A program made the position numbers and the translations under genes. A stretch of DNA of 64,000 bases from Streptomyces sp. TSRI0281 (GTDB lineage: Bacteria; Actinomycetota; Actinomycetes; Streptomycetales; Streptomycetaceae), in assembly GCF_001905125.1 (NCBI RefSeq), contig NZ_LWLE01000035.1, positions 68,749 through 132,748 of the forward strand. The letters are read 5' to 3'. A model generated the notes under the pieces. It saw only the letters and a list, made by a program, of their open reading frames with translations. It ran no database searches and was not told the origin of the DNA. Positions 52,947 to 61,637 of this stretch are shown in pieces. Within the stretch, counting starts at the first letter, position 1. Each line of letters begins with the position of its first letter.

Positions 52947-53255
52947 TCAGCCCCCCGGTAGTTCGAGATCGCTCTTGTTGAGCTCCTCGATGTTCACGTC
53001 CTTGAACGTCAGCACGCGGACCTGCTTGACGAATCTCGCGGGCCGGTACATGTCCCACACCCAGGCATCCGCCATGGATACTTCGAAGAAAACCTCACCC
53101 TGGACCGAGTGCACCTGCATCTCGTAGTCGTTGGTGAGGTAGAAGCGCCGTTCGGTCTCGATCACATATTTGAACAGACCGACGACATCGCGGTACTCCC
53201 GGTAGAGCTTCAGCTCCATCTCGGTCTCGTACTTCTCGAGGTCCTCGGCGCTCAT
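52947..53255 (-). CDS. DUF2469 family protein
   Basis: 102 residues from ATG 53255. Matches the actinobacterial family DUF2469: MSAEDLEKYETEMELKLYRE, EYRDVVGLFKYVIETERRF, YEMQVHSVQGEVFFEVSM and VWDMYRPARFVKQVRV. No known function. It is in the usual place between the signal-peptidase/nudix block and yraN. Confidence 0.93.
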   Translation of the reverse strand: MSAEDLEKYETEMELKLYREYRDVVGLFKYVIETERRFYLTNDYEMQVHSVQGEVFFEVSMADAWVWDMYRPARFVKQVRVLTFKDVNIEELNKSDLELPGG

Positions 53256-53318
53256 GGCATGTTCCCCTTCAGCCGTGCGTCCCCCTATTGTGCGTCAGCC
53301 CCCGGCACCCCTGAACGA

Positions 53319-53969
53319 TTAGACGATTTCGGGGGCCAGAAGCAGCGGAGCACGTGGAGGACCCTCGTCGAGGAGCGTGCGCAGCAGCTCGGCGAGTCTG
53401 GTCGGATACACCGTCTCACGCGCCGCGAGCAGTTCGGCGGAAGTCCACCACCTCAGACCGGCAACACTGCGCCGCTCCAGTTCGGTGAGGCCCTGGGGGG
53501 CGGTGGCGGTCTGCGCCGTACGGGCCAGGAAGTACCACTCGTCCTGGTTCCAGCGCCGCCCGTCGAACGGGAAGGAGCAGGTCCGCCGCCAGAGCACGGG
53601 TCCCAGCTCGATGTCCGTGATCCCGGTCTCCTCGGCGAGCTCGCGCCGCGCCGCCTGCTCCCGGGTCTCGTCGCCCTCCAGGCCGCCGCCGGGCGTGAAC
53701 CACCAGGTGTCCGCCGGGTCGTCCGGCTCGTACCCGTGCATCAGCAGGATGCGGTCCTCAGGATCGAGGAGCACCACTCGGGCGACCCTGCGGACCTCGC
53801 CAGCCACCGACGGCCCACCGGACTCGGCAGCCACGGACGGCCCACCGGTCTCGGAAGACATCGGCATCCCACCGGTCTCGGCGGGCATCGGTGTCCCGCA
53901 TTCCTCGCCAGCCACCGACGGCTCACCGCCCTCCGCGGCCCCCGGCGTCCCGTCGGTCTCAGCCGGCAT
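53319..53969 (-). CDS. NUDIX hydrolase with repetitive N-terminus
   Basis: 216 residues from ATG 53969, overlapping the sipZ stop by 11 bases. NUDIX box GX5EX7REUXEEXGU is perfect as GLEGDETREQAARRELAEET (starting near residue 95) after the strand WWFTPGG. The first 60 residues are Thr/Pro/Glu/Ser repeats (SGGPSVA-type and ETGG units) encoded by about 30-base DNA repeats at 53790-53950, so the true start may lie inside. It hydrolyses a nucleoside diphosphate linked to another moiety, substrate unknown. Confidence 0.9.
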   Translation of the reverse strand: MPAETDGTPGAAEGGEPSVAGEECGTPMPAETGGMPMSSETGGPSVAAESGGPSVAGEVRRVARVVLLDPEDRILLMHGYEPDDPADTWWFTPGGGLEGDETREQAARRELAEETGITDIELGPVLWRRTCSFPFDGRRWNQDEWYFLARTAQTATAPQGLTELERRSVAGLRWWTSAELLAARETVYPTRLAELLRTLLDEGPPRAPLLLAPEIV

Positions 53970-54765
53970 CGGCGGCCGCCGATGTGCGCTGCTTCTCCCG
54001 GGCCGACCGGGCCGACTGGGCCGACCGGGCCGACCGGGAGGAGCGCGCGGCGATCGGTCCGTACGCGGCGCCGCCCAGAATGAGCACCAGGCCCACCACG
54101 ACCGTCCCGAGCTGGAGCCGCAGAGGTCCGCTGGAGGACACCCCGCCGGGCAGCGCCGCGAAGGAGTCCGGCCGCCCGATCATGCCGTTCATCGGCCACG
54201 CCACCGCGTCGACCCGGGCCTCGACGGCGCTGCGGGGGACGGAACCCTGGCTCGCGTCGTCGAGGTGCACCCGGGAGTCCAGTGAACCGGCCCGTTCGTC
54301 ACCGAGCAGGAAGAGCTGCCCCTTGGGCACTTCGGCCGTGAATCCCTGGGGCGAGGCCGGGGTCCGCGCCGCGGAACCGGCCGTCCCGTCGTACGCCCGC
54401 AGATACGGTTCCTCAATGGAGGTGCCGTTGATGGTGAGCCGACCGCCCTTGTCGCAGCAGGCCACCTTGTCGCCGCCGACACCGACGACCCGCTTCACCA
54501 TCGGCACAGCACCCCAGGCCGCATCGGTGAACACGACCACGTCCCCGCGCCGCACATCAGCGCCGTCCACCCGCTCCGCGAGCACCCGGTCCCCGGAGTT
54601 CACCGTCGGCGCCATCGAATCGGTCGGCACCGTGTACGGCTTGTACACCACCGCTCCCCAGGCGAATCCGCCGAGGAAGAGCACACAGCCGACGGCCACG
54701 GCCAGACCCGACAACACATTGCCGAGCCGGCCCCGGCCGCCATCCGTACGTCCTGTTCCACTCAT
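53959..54765 (-). CDS. sipZ: Type I signal peptidase, SipZ
   Basis: 268 residues from ATG 54765, seven bases behind GGAG. One N-terminal membrane helix (about 17-39), the nucleophile serine in VPTDSMAPTV, the general-base lysine in MVKRVVGVGGD, and the C-terminal membrane helix QLGTVVVGLVLILGGAAYG. The extra C-terminal helix is typical of Streptomyces SipW/Y/Z-type proteins. The tail is an SRSARSAQSAR repeat. It removes Sec and Tat signal peptides. It starts 51 bases after the sipY stop. Confidence 0.93.
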   Translation of the reverse strand: MSGTGRTDGGRGRLGNVLSGLAVAVGCVLFLGGFAWGAVVYKPYTVPTDSMAPTVNSGDRVLAERVDGADVRRGDVVVFTDAAWGAVPMVKRVVGVGGDKVACCDKGGRLTINGTSIEEPYLRAYDGTAGSAARTPASPQGFTAEVPKGQLFLLGDERAGSLDSRVHLDDASQGSVPRSAVEARVDAVAWPMNGMIGRPDSFAALPGGVSSSGPLRLQLGTVVVGLVLILGGAAYGPIAARSSRSARSAQSARSAREKQRTSAAADAG

Positions 54766-54815
54766 CCCAGCGCTCCCCCATCGGAGATCGACAATCGCTG
54801 ATCCGAGTCGGCACC

Positions 54816-55718
54816 CTACCCGGCGGTACGCCCGCTGGTCAGCCTCTTGCGGCGCCACAGCACGAGGGGCAGTGCTCCGGCCACACCCAGTGCGGCGGGC
54901 GCCATGGCCGCCGCCTTGTTCAGCCCCGACTGGTCGAAGGTCCCCGGAACCGGGAGGGTCGCCCAGCGGTTGATGGGCCAGGCGACGACGACGGCACGGC
55001 CGACGACCTCGTCCGTGGAGACCGTGCCCTGGCCGGGAAGCTCCTGGTGATACCGGGAGTCCAGCGAGTTCTGACGGTGGTCGCCCATCACCCAGATCCG
55101 GCCCTCGGGCACATGGATCGGTCCGAACGGCTCGTCATTGCACGCGGTGTTCCCGGGGAAGATGAACGACTTCTCGTCCAGCGCCTTCCCGTTGACCGTC
55201 ACCGGCCCGTTCTTCTTGCACTCCACCGTGTCGCCGCCGACCGCGATGACCCGCTTGATCAGGTCCTTCTCCTCGGCGGACGGCATCAGCCCGATGAAGC
55301 TGAGGAACTTCTGCACCGCGTTGGGGTCCGGCGTCGCCGTGTCCTCCAGCCAGCCGCCCGGGTCGTGGAAGACCACGACCTCGCCGCGCTCCGGCTCCGA
55401 GCCGAACCACGGGGTCAGCTTGTCGACCAGCACCCGGTCGCCCCGCTGCAGCGTGTTCTGCATGGAGTCCGAGGGGATCGAGAACGCCTGTACCAGGAAA
55501 GTCTTGATCACCAACGCCAGAACGAGCGCGATGCCGATGAGCAGCGGCAGTTCCTTCCAGAAGGAACGCGGCTTCTTCGGAGCCCTGCCGCCGCTGTCCG
55601 AGGAGTCGGAGTCACCCTCCGTCCGGCCCGCCGTCGCCTCCACAGGAGACCCCGCGTGCTCCGGCCGATCCTCGGGTTCGTCGTGTCCGGATCGTGCGCC
55701 GACCGCCAAATCCCCCAC
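54816..55718 (-). CDS. sipY: Type I signal peptidase, SipY
   Basis: 300 residues from GTG 55718, five bases behind GAGGAG (55724-55729); the GTG two codons upstream would overlap that site. Soluble acidic leader (to about residue 50), membrane helix, IPSDSMQNTL with the catalytic serine, LIKRVIAVGGD with the lysine, WVMGDHRQNSLDSR and a C-terminal hydrophobic helix with LVLWRRKR. Reads into sipZ. The upstream sipX gene overlaps it by 107 bases in another frame. Confidence 0.92.
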   Translation of the reverse strand: MGDLAVGARSGHDEPEDRPEHAGSPVEATAGRTEGDSDSSDSGGRAPKKPRSFWKELPLLIGIALVLALVIKTFLVQAFSIPSDSMQNTLQRGDRVLVDKLTPWFGSEPERGEVVVFHDPGGWLEDTATPDPNAVQKFLSFIGLMPSAEEKDLIKRVIAVGGDTVECKKNGPVTVNGKALDEKSFIFPGNTACNDEPFGPIHVPEGRIWVMGDHRQNSLDSRYHQELPGQGTVSTDEVVGRAVVVAWPINRWATLPVPGTFDQSGLNKAAAMAPAALGVAGALPLVLWRRKRLTSGRTAG

Positions 55719-56769
55719 ATCCACTCCTCAATACGTGCCACTGCCCACGCCCGGTTCGGTGCAGGCCCACCACTCCCATAACGAGCGGGAGTTCCGCAGG
55801 GGTCGGGAGCCGGACCATCGCGTATCGATCCTGGGGAGACAGACTATTCGACATGGCCGACACCGCCGTCGCCCCGGCGCGCGCGTCCGGGACCGACCCG
55901 AAGGTCGCGCGTTCCTCCAGCGTGCGCCAGTGACCGAACGGCCAGGCGATCACCACGGCCCGTCCCACGACCTCGTCCTCGGAAACGGTGCCCTTGTCCG
56001 GCTCGTCGAGATGGAAGCGCGAATCCGCGGAATTCGACCGGTGGTCCCCCATCACGAAGATCCGGCCGACCGGAACCTTTACCTCGAATTGGACAGTCGA
56101 TGGCTCGTTGCCGGGGTACAGATAGGGCTCGTCCAGCGCGACACCGTTGACGGTGACCCGGCCGTCCTTGCCGCAGCACTTCACGGTGTCGCCGCCGACG
56201 GCCACCACGCGTTTGATGAGGTCCTGCTCGTCGTCGGACGGCAGCAGTCCGATGAAGGTCAGCAGCTCCATGACCTGTTTGACGCCGACGGGAGGGTCCT
56301 TCTCCTCGCCGCCCGCGTGCTCCTCGCCCAGCCAGCCGCCGGGGTCCTTGAAGACGACGACGTCGCCACGCTGCGGCTTCGACCCGAACCAGGGTGTCAG
56401 CTTGTCCACGAGCACGCGGTCGCCGATCCGGATGGTCTGCTCCATCGACCCGGACGGGATCACGAACGCCTGCACCAGGAAGGTCTTCAGCACCAGCGCG
56501 ATGAGCAGCGCCACCACGATGAGTACGGGGATCTCTGTCACCGCCGACCTGCGCCGCCGCCGTCTGACCCTGCGCGCCAGTCTGCGGCGCTCCGCCCGTG
56601 TCGGGAGCGAGCGCGACACGGTGGGCCCGTCTCCGGCCGCCGGTCCGGCACCCGTCGACCCGGCGTCCGCCCGTCCGGCGTCCGTCCCTCCGGCATCCGT
56701 CCGTCCCGCTCCGGGCGACAGCGGACCCTCGGCGTCCGGTACGCCGCGCCTGCGCCCGCGGTTACCCAT
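55612..56769 (-). CDS. sipX: Type I signal peptidase, SipX, long C-terminal overlap with sipY
   Basis: 385 residues from ATG 56769, overlapping the sipW stop by eight bases. Asp/Gly/Ala-rich leader with a TDAGGTDAGRADAG repeat, an Arg-rich stretch, one membrane helix, IPSGSMEQTI (nucleophile serine), LIKRVVAVGGD (lysine), FVMGDHRSNSADSR and a second hydrophobic segment LPLVMGVVGL. The final ~60 residues are Arg/Gly-rich and run 107 bases over sipY in a different frame. They may be extra; the family is usually around 320 residues. Confidence 0.9.
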   Translation of the reverse strand: MGNRGRRRGVPDAEGPLSPGAGRTDAGGTDAGRADAGSTGAGPAAGDGPTVSRSLPTRAERRRLARRVRRRRRRSAVTEIPVLIVVALLIALVLKTFLVQAFVIPSGSMEQTIRIGDRVLVDKLTPWFGSKPQRGDVVVFKDPGGWLGEEHAGGEEKDPPVGVKQVMELLTFIGLLPSDDEQDLIKRVVAVGGDTVKCCGKDGRVTVNGVALDEPYLYPGNEPSTVQFEVKVPVGRIFVMGDHRSNSADSRFHLDEPDKGTVSEDEVVGRAVVIAWPFGHWRTLEERATFGSVPDARAGATAVSAMSNSLSPQDRYAMVRLPTPAELPLVMGVVGLHRTGRGQWHVLRSGCGGFGGRRTIRTRRTRGSAGARGVSCGGDGGPDGG

Positions 56770-57532
56770 GGGCCCCGACGGGCGCCCGTACACCCCGGAA
56801 GGCGTCGGTGCCCGGCAGCGACCCCAGCCGGTTCAACGGCCAGCCCAGCCAGTCGACCCGACCGATCACCATGTCGACGGGGACCATGCCGCCGCCGGGC
56901 TGCCCCAGGTGGTCCCGGGAGTCGCGGGAACTGCCCCGGTGGTCCCCCATCATCCACAGCGTGCCCATGGGGACGACGATGTCGAAGGGCACCTGGGAAG
57001 GCACGTCCCCGGGGTACAGGTACTCCTCGTCCACCGGGTGGCCGTTCACCTCGACCCTCCCCTGCTTGTCGCAGCAGACCACGCGATCGCCCCCCACACC
57101 CACGACGCGCTTCACGAAGTCGGTCGCGGCGGGTTCGGCCAGCCCCAGCGACGAGGCCGCACCGCGCAGCAGCCCGGCGACGGCGTTCTTCTCGGGGCTC
57201 TCCTGGACGAAGGAGCCGGTCCCGTCGAACACCACCACGTCGCCGCGCTCCGGCACGGAGCCGAACCGGTACGCCAGCTTGTTGACGAGCACCCGGTCCC
57301 CGACCCGCAGGGTGGGCTCCATCGAGCCGCTGGGGATCAGGAAGGGCTGGATCACATAGGCGCTGAACAGCAGCAGGACGACCGTGCAGAGGGCTCCCAG
57401 CGCGGCTGCCCGCCGCCAGGACATCGACGGGACGGACCGGTCCTGGATACGCGAGAAGCGCGACCCCTCCTCCGGCCCTGTTCCGGGTCCGGAGGAACGA
57501 TCGCGCTCCGTGTGCTGTGCTTCCGTGTCCAT
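56762..57532 (-). CDS. sipW: Type I signal peptidase, SipW
   Basis: 256 residues from ATG 57532, first gene of the sip cluster, 46 bases after the rplS stop. N-terminal helix (ALGALCTVVLLLFSAYVI), IPSGSMEPTL with the serine, FVKRVVGVGGD with the lysine, MMGDHRGSSRDSRDH. No clear C-terminal membrane helix, unlike the others. Bacteria usually have one such enzyme; four adjacent copies are known from Streptomyces, where they overlap in function. Confidence 0.93.
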   Translation of the reverse strand: MDTEAQHTERDRSSGPGTGPEEGSRFSRIQDRSVPSMSWRRAAALGALCTVVLLLFSAYVIQPFLIPSGSMEPTLRVGDRVLVNKLAYRFGSVPERGDVVVFDGTGSFVQESPEKNAVAGLLRGAASSLGLAEPAATDFVKRVVGVGGDRVVCCDKQGRVEVNGHPVDEEYLYPGDVPSQVPFDIVVPMGTLWMMGDHRGSSRDSRDHLGQPGGGMVPVDMVIGRVDWLGWPLNRLGSLPGTDAFRGVRAPVGAHG

Positions 57533-57577
57533 CGCGGCCGAAGCTTATCCGGCCGCGCTGTGGACGCGGGCGTCAGC

Positions 57578-57928
57578 TCAGTTGTCGCGCTTCTCCTTGA
57601 TCTTCGCGGCCTTGCCGCGCAGGTCACGGAGGAAGTACAGCTTGGCGCGACGGACGTCACCGCGGGTGACGAGCTCGATCTTCTCGAAGATCGGGCTGTG
57701 CACCGGGAAGGTGCGCTCGACGCCGACGCTGAAGGAGACCTTGCGGACCGTGAAGGTCTCGCTGACGCCCGAGCCCTGGCGGCGGATGACAACACCCTTG
57801 AACTGCTGGATACGGGAGCGGTTGCCCTCGATCACGCGCACGTGGACGTTGACGGTGTCACCGGGGCGGAAGGACGGAACGTCCGTACGCAGGGAGGCGG
57901 CGTTGACGCCATCGAGCAGGGAAGTCAT
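57578..57928 (-). CDS. rplS: 50S ribosomal protein L19
   Basis: 116 residues from ATG 57928, the normal length; a GTG 27 bases upstream is in frame. SLLDGVNAASLRTDVPSFRPGDT, VIEGNRSRIQQFKGVV and KIELVTRGDVRRAKLYFLR in parts are canonical L19. It sits at the 30S-50S interface. First cistron before the sip genes. Confidence 0.97.
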   Translation of the reverse strand: MTSLLDGVNAASLRTDVPSFRPGDTVNVHVRVIEGNRSRIQQFKGVVIRRQGSGVSETFTVRKVSFSVGVERTFPVHSPIFEKIELVTRGDVRRAKLYFLRDLRGKAAKIKEKRDN

Positions 57929-58057
57929 TTTGTCTGCTTTCTTCGCCGATGCCACAGGTCATCGACGGGAGTTCGTCAGGAGTTCGGAGTGCTGATCGCG
58001 TCGGGCGGGCGTCGTTCCCCCTGTGGCAGGGGCGCACACCGGACGTACAGCAGCTGC

Positions 58058-58879
58058 CTATTCTTCCACGGCCGGGGGCCTGCGCCAAAATCGGCCGCCG
58101 GGCTCCGGGGACCAGCCGAGGATGGAGAGGATCTCGCGGTCCTTCTTGTCGAAGCCGCTCGCCTCGCAGCGCTCGATGAGGTCGGGCCGGTTGAGCGCGG
58201 TGCGGGCGAATGCCTGGTCCCGCCGCCAGCGCGCGATCCTGCCGTGATGTCCGCTCAGCAGGACATCCGGAATGCCCCGGCCGCGCCACTCGGGCGGCTT
58301 GGTGTAGACGGGCCCCTCCAGCAGATCGGCCATGGCGCCCGGGGCGAAGGAGTCGTCGCGGTGCGATTCGGCGTTGCCCAGGACCCCCGGCAGCAGACGG
58401 GCCACGGCTTCCGTGATGACCAGCACGGCGGCTTCCCCGCCGGCCAGCACGTAGTCGCCGATGGACACCTCGATGACCGGTATCCGTGTGGCGTATTCGT
58501 CCATCACCCGGCGGTCGATGCCCTCGTAGCGGGCGGGTGTAAAGATCAGCCAGGGCCGCTCGGAGAGCTCGACGGCCAGTTCCTGGGTGAACGGCCGTCC
58601 GCTGGGCGTGGGCACCACGAGCAGCGGGGCGTGCGCGCCCGCCTCGTAGCCGTCCGCCAGCGCCTCGTCCAGGGCCTCGCCCCACGGCTCGGTCTTCATG
58701 ACCATGCCGGGACCGCCGCCGTACGGGGTGTCGTCCACCGTGTTGTGCCGGTCGTACGTCCAGTCCCGCAGGTCATGGACCTGTACGTCGAGCCGGCCAC
58801 GGGCGCGGGCCTTGCCGACCAGCGATACGTTCAGCGGTTCCAGGTACTCCGGGAAGATCGTGACGACATCGAGCCGCAT
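58058..58879 (-). CDS. trmD: tRNA (guanine-37-N1)-methyltransferase
   Basis: 273 residues from ATG 58879, overlapping the rimM stop by one base (TAATG). SPOUT-fold knot enzyme: MRLDVVTIFPEYLEPL, GPGMVMKTEPW, FTPARYEGIDRRV, EVSIGDYVLAGGEAAVL and PPEWRGRGIPDVLLSGHH contain the SAM-binding and catalytic pieces. It modifies G37 of tRNAs reading CNN and prevents frameshifting. Confidence 0.97.
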   Translation of the reverse strand: MRLDVVTIFPEYLEPLNVSLVGKARARGRLDVQVHDLRDWTYDRHNTVDDTPYGGGPGMVMKTEPWGEALDEALADGYEAGAHAPLLVVPTPSGRPFTQELAVELSERPWLIFTPARYEGIDRRVMDEYATRIPVIEVSIGDYVLAGGEAAVLVITEAVARLLPGVLGNAESHRDDSFAPGAMADLLEGPVYTKPPEWRGRGIPDVLLSGHHGRIARWRRDQAFARTALNRPDLIERCEASGFDKKDREILSILGWSPEPGGRFWRRPPAVEE

Positions 58880-59520
58880 TACGCGTCACCCTTCGGCACC
58901 GGGCCGGCACTGCCCGCCTCACCGGCGTCCGCCGGCCCGCCGTCGCCGGGGCCGTCCGCCGGGTCCGCACCGTCCGCCTCGTCGTCGCGCGAGGAGGCCA
59001 CCACGGCCTCGTTCTCGTCGATGAGGCCCGGCGGCGGGGAGATGACCGCGCGCTGCTCCTCCAGGTCGATCTCGGTGACGATCTCCTCCACGAACGGGAT
59101 CATCACCTCGCTGCCGTCCGGGCGCTCCACGATGAACAGGTCCTGCGAGGGCAGGTGGGTGATCTCGGTGATCCGGCCGATCTCAGTGCCGTCGGCGAGG
59201 ACGACATCGAGGTCCATCAGCTGGTGGTCGTAGAACTCCTCGGGGTCCTCGGGAAGTTCCGCCGGATCCACTTCGGCGATCAGGAGCGTGTTGCGCAGGG
59301 CTTCGGCCCCCGTACGGTCGCGTACGCCCTCGAAGCGCAGCAGCAGCCTGCCGCTGTGCACCCGGCCGGTCTCGATCGTCAGCGGCCCCGTCGCGGCCGG
59401 GTCGGTGGCCAGGACGGCCCCGGGCCCGAGCCGCAGCTCCGGCTCGTCCGTTCGTACCTCGACGGTGACCTCGCCCTTGATGCCATGGGCGCGGCCGATC
59501 CGCGCAACTACCAACTGCAC
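58879..59520 (-). CDS. rimM: Ribosome maturation factor RimM
   Basis: 213 residues from GTG 59520, behind GGAGAAG; the frame runs further back but without homologous sequence. VARIGRAHGIKGEVTVEV at the start, then LPEDPEEFYDHQLMDLDVV and IPFVEEIVTEIDLEEQ of the PRC-barrel. The last ~45 residues are an Asp/Gly/Ala-rich acidic tail, longer than in E. coli. It assists 30S assembly through S19. Confidence 0.95.
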   Translation of the reverse strand: MQLVVARIGRAHGIKGEVTVEVRTDEPELRLGPGAVLATDPAATGPLTIETGRVHSGRLLLRFEGVRDRTGAEALRNTLLIAEVDPAELPEDPEEFYDHQLMDLDVVLADGTEIGRITEITHLPSQDLFIVERPDGSEVMIPFVEEIVTEIDLEEQRAVISPPPGLIDENEAVVASSRDDEADGADPADGPGDGGPADAGEAGSAGPVPKGDA

Positions 59521-59577
59521 GCTGCTTCTCCGATTGATGGTGTACGGACGTACGAGTAGAGGGTGACGGACGACAAA

Positions 59578-59609
59578 GGCCGGGGACGGCTCGAAAGCCC
59601 TCCCCGGCC
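59578..59609 (-). terminator. Hairpin between khpA and rimM
   Basis: Nine-base stem GGCCGGGGA (59578-59586) with TCCCCGGCC (59601-59609), loop 14 bases, within the 109-base gap. Probably a partial terminator separating rpsP-khpA from rimM-trmD-rplS. Confidence 0.75.
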
Positions 59610-59629
59610 CTGGCCGGTGTTCAACTCTT

Positions 59630-59869
59630 TCAGTGAACCTGGTCCACATCGACGAGGTCGACACGGATACCACGACCACCGATGGCGCCCACGACGGTAC
59701 GCAGAGCGCGAGCGGTGCGGCCGTTGCGGCCGATCACCTTGCCGAGGTCATCGGGGTGGACCCGAACCTCCAGCACGCGCCCACGGCGCAGGGTGCGCGA
59801 GGCCACCTGCACTTCGTCGGGGTTGTCGACGATGCCCTTCACGAGGTGCTCGAGAGCCTCCTCGAGCAT
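59630..59869 (-). CDS. khpA: KH-domain RNA-binding protein
   Basis: 79 residues from ATG 59869, two bases after the rpsP stop. Single KH domain with the GXXG loop VIGRNGRTA (about residues 45-53) and preceding RVLEVRVHPDDLGK. KhpA-type proteins bind RNA and often act with KhpB/Jag; the position between rpsP and rimM is conserved in many Gram-positives. Confidence 0.94.
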   Translation of the reverse strand: MLEEALEHLVKGIVDNPDEVQVASRTLRRGRVLEVRVHPDDLGKVIGRNGRTARALRTVVGAIGGRGIRVDLVDVDQVH

Positions 59870-59871
59870 GC

Positions 59872-60312
59872 TCAGGCCTCGGTCGACTCGGTGGACGCAG
59901 CAGCGTCAGCCGCCTCGTCCGCCTTCTTGTCGGACTTCTTGGCCTTCTGAGTGATGGCCTCACCCTTGGCCTCGTCGCCGTCCGAGGACAGCGCCTCGAA
60001 GAGGGCGCGCTTGTCAGCCTTGGGCTCCGGCTGCAGCAGCGGCGCGGGGGCCGGGAGGCCCTTGTGCGCCTGCCAGTCACCGGTGAGCTTCAGGATCGCG
60101 AGAACCGGCTCGGTCGGCTGGGCGCCGACGGACAGCCAGTACTGCGCACGCTCCGAGTTGACCTCGATGCGCGAGGGGTTCTGCACCGGGTGGTACAGGC
60201 CGATCTCCTCGATGGCCCTGCCGTCACGGCGGGTACGGGAGTCGGCGACGACGATGCGGTAGTGAGGCGAACGGATCTTGCCCAGACGCTTCAGCTTGAT
60301 CTTGACTGCCAC
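59872..60312 (-). CDS. rpsP: 30S ribosomal protein S16
   Basis: 146 residues from GTG 60312, behind CAGGAGA with a 10-base spacer; upstream frame is not homologous. VKIKLKRLGKIRSPHYRIVV, DGRAIEEIGLYHPVQNP and RAQYWLSVGAQPTEPV are canonical S16. The C-terminus has a Lys/Ala/Asp-rich extension of about 50 residues typical of actinobacteria. Lead gene of the rpsP-khpA-rimM-trmD-rplS block. Confidence 0.97.
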   Translation of the reverse strand: MAVKIKLKRLGKIRSPHYRIVVADSRTRRDGRAIEEIGLYHPVQNPSRIEVNSERAQYWLSVGAQPTEPVLAILKLTGDWQAHKGLPAPAPLLQPEPKADKRALFEALSSDGDEAKGEAITQKAKKSDKKADEAADAAASTESTEA

Positions 60313-60468
60313 GGAAGTGGTGTCTCCTGGTCTTGACGTGGTTGGGCACAACGAAGATGCCACGTGGGGTTGCGGTACTCGGGTGCCCGACGGACGCGTC
60401 AGCCGGAGGAGAGAGGGGTCCTATGCGGCTGTCGAGTACAGCTAGCCATTGTGCCACACCCCGTCGGC

Positions 60469-61062
60469 TCACCCCACCGCGACCGCCGCTTCCGGGATCT
60501 GGAACGGCTTGCCGCAGCCACCGCAGACGATCGGCGCCTGCGCGAGGACCGACGGCACGACGCGGACGTTGCGCCCGCAGTCGCAGACGGCCTTGACCCG
60601 CACGCCGCCTCCGGAGGAACCGTGCCGGGCGGCCGGGCCGCGGAAGGAGCGCTTGGTGTCGGCGGCGGTGGCCACCGTGTGCGCCTTGAGGGCGCGCTGC
60701 AGCCGTTCGGTGGTCGGGCGGTACCGGCGCTTGGCCTCCGGATTCAGCGTGACCAGCGAGAATCCGCTGCTGGGGTGGGGCTCCTCGGCATGATCGAGGC
60801 CCAGCTCCTCGGCGATCGCGAGGAAACGTCGGTTGTGGTAACGGCCGGCGCGGGAGGTGTCGCGGACACCTCTCGCGGCGGCGATGCCGTGGACTGCTTC
60901 ATGGAGCAGTCGCTCGAAGGAGAGCTCGGCGCCACAGGCGGACGAGGACTCTCCGATCAGGGACTCGGGCGCGGCAAGATCGGGCAGCTCGGGGTGGTAC
61001 CGCTGAATGTCGGCCCACGCCTGTGCCAGCTCTGCGGCAAGTACAGGTGGTGTCGTGCTCAC
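60469..61062 (-). CDS. SprT-like zinc metallopeptidase family protein
   Basis: 197 residues from GTG 61062. HEAVH near residues 54-58 is the HExxH zinc motif, followed by GRYHNRRFLAIAEELGL, where a third ligand would be expected. The C-terminus has a four-cysteine zinc ribbon (CDCGRNVRVVPS...VCGGCGKPF). SprT/Spartan-like proteins degrade DNA-protein cross-links, but many small members are uncharacterised. It is separated from rpsP by 156 bases and may be independent. Confidence 0.82.
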   Translation of the reverse strand: MSTTPPVLAAELAQAWADIQRYHPELPDLAAPESLIGESSSACGAELSFERLLHEAVHGIAAARGVRDTSRAGRYHNRRFLAIAEELGLDHAEEPHPSSGFSLVTLNPEAKRRYRPTTERLQRALKAHTVATAADTKRSFRGPAARHGSSGGGVRVKAVCDCGRNVRVVPSVLAQAPIVCGGCGKPFQIPEAAVAVG

Positions 61063-61637
61063 GTCGTGACAACGAGCCTGAGTGCCCCGGTGTTCCTATT
61101 CCGGGGCATCCCAAATAATTTGCACGTACCAGTCAGTTGCCCTTGATGCGTCCGGACGAGGGCGGGTGCGCAGATCTGCGGAGAAGGCTCACAGCTCACA
61201 CCAAGGTGGTACGTAGCACCGGCTACGCCCCGGCGTGCGCGCGGGGTGAGCGGGACACCGACCTCGCGAGCGAGATTACCCGGCGCACCACCACCCGGTG
61301 CGCCGCGCCGCGCGCCGGACCGCGCGCCGGACCGCGTGCCGGGCGTCCCCCCGGGCGTCCGCGGCGGGTTTCACCGTACGGAGTCCGGGTCCGGAGCCCT
61401 CGACGTGCTGTGCCCGGCCTGTCGGGTAAGACTGAGAGCGAAGAGCGGGAAGCAGCACGGTGCCGCGCGCGGGGGCGCACGACCGGGCACACGAGCATCG
61501 CCATTGAACCCCTTCAACCCCTGGACGGGACCGCGGATGCGCAGTTCTCTGACATACGGGGGAACCGCGGGCGTACGCACACGGGGGACTGTCACTCTCG
61601 GGCACGACCGACCTCTCGGCGGATTGGGGCGCATTCC
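61063..61637. other. 575-base region without a supported gene
   Basis: Divergent gap between the SprT-like gene and the methyltransferase. It holds an AT-rich stretch (61104-61123) likely to contain promoter elements, GC-rich 12-base repeats GCGCGCCGGACC (about 61307-61338), and an open frame with one CPACR motif (61402-61641) whose codon bias is not coding-like. Its stop overlaps the methyltransferase ATG (ATGA), but I do not call it a gene. Confidence 0.6.
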
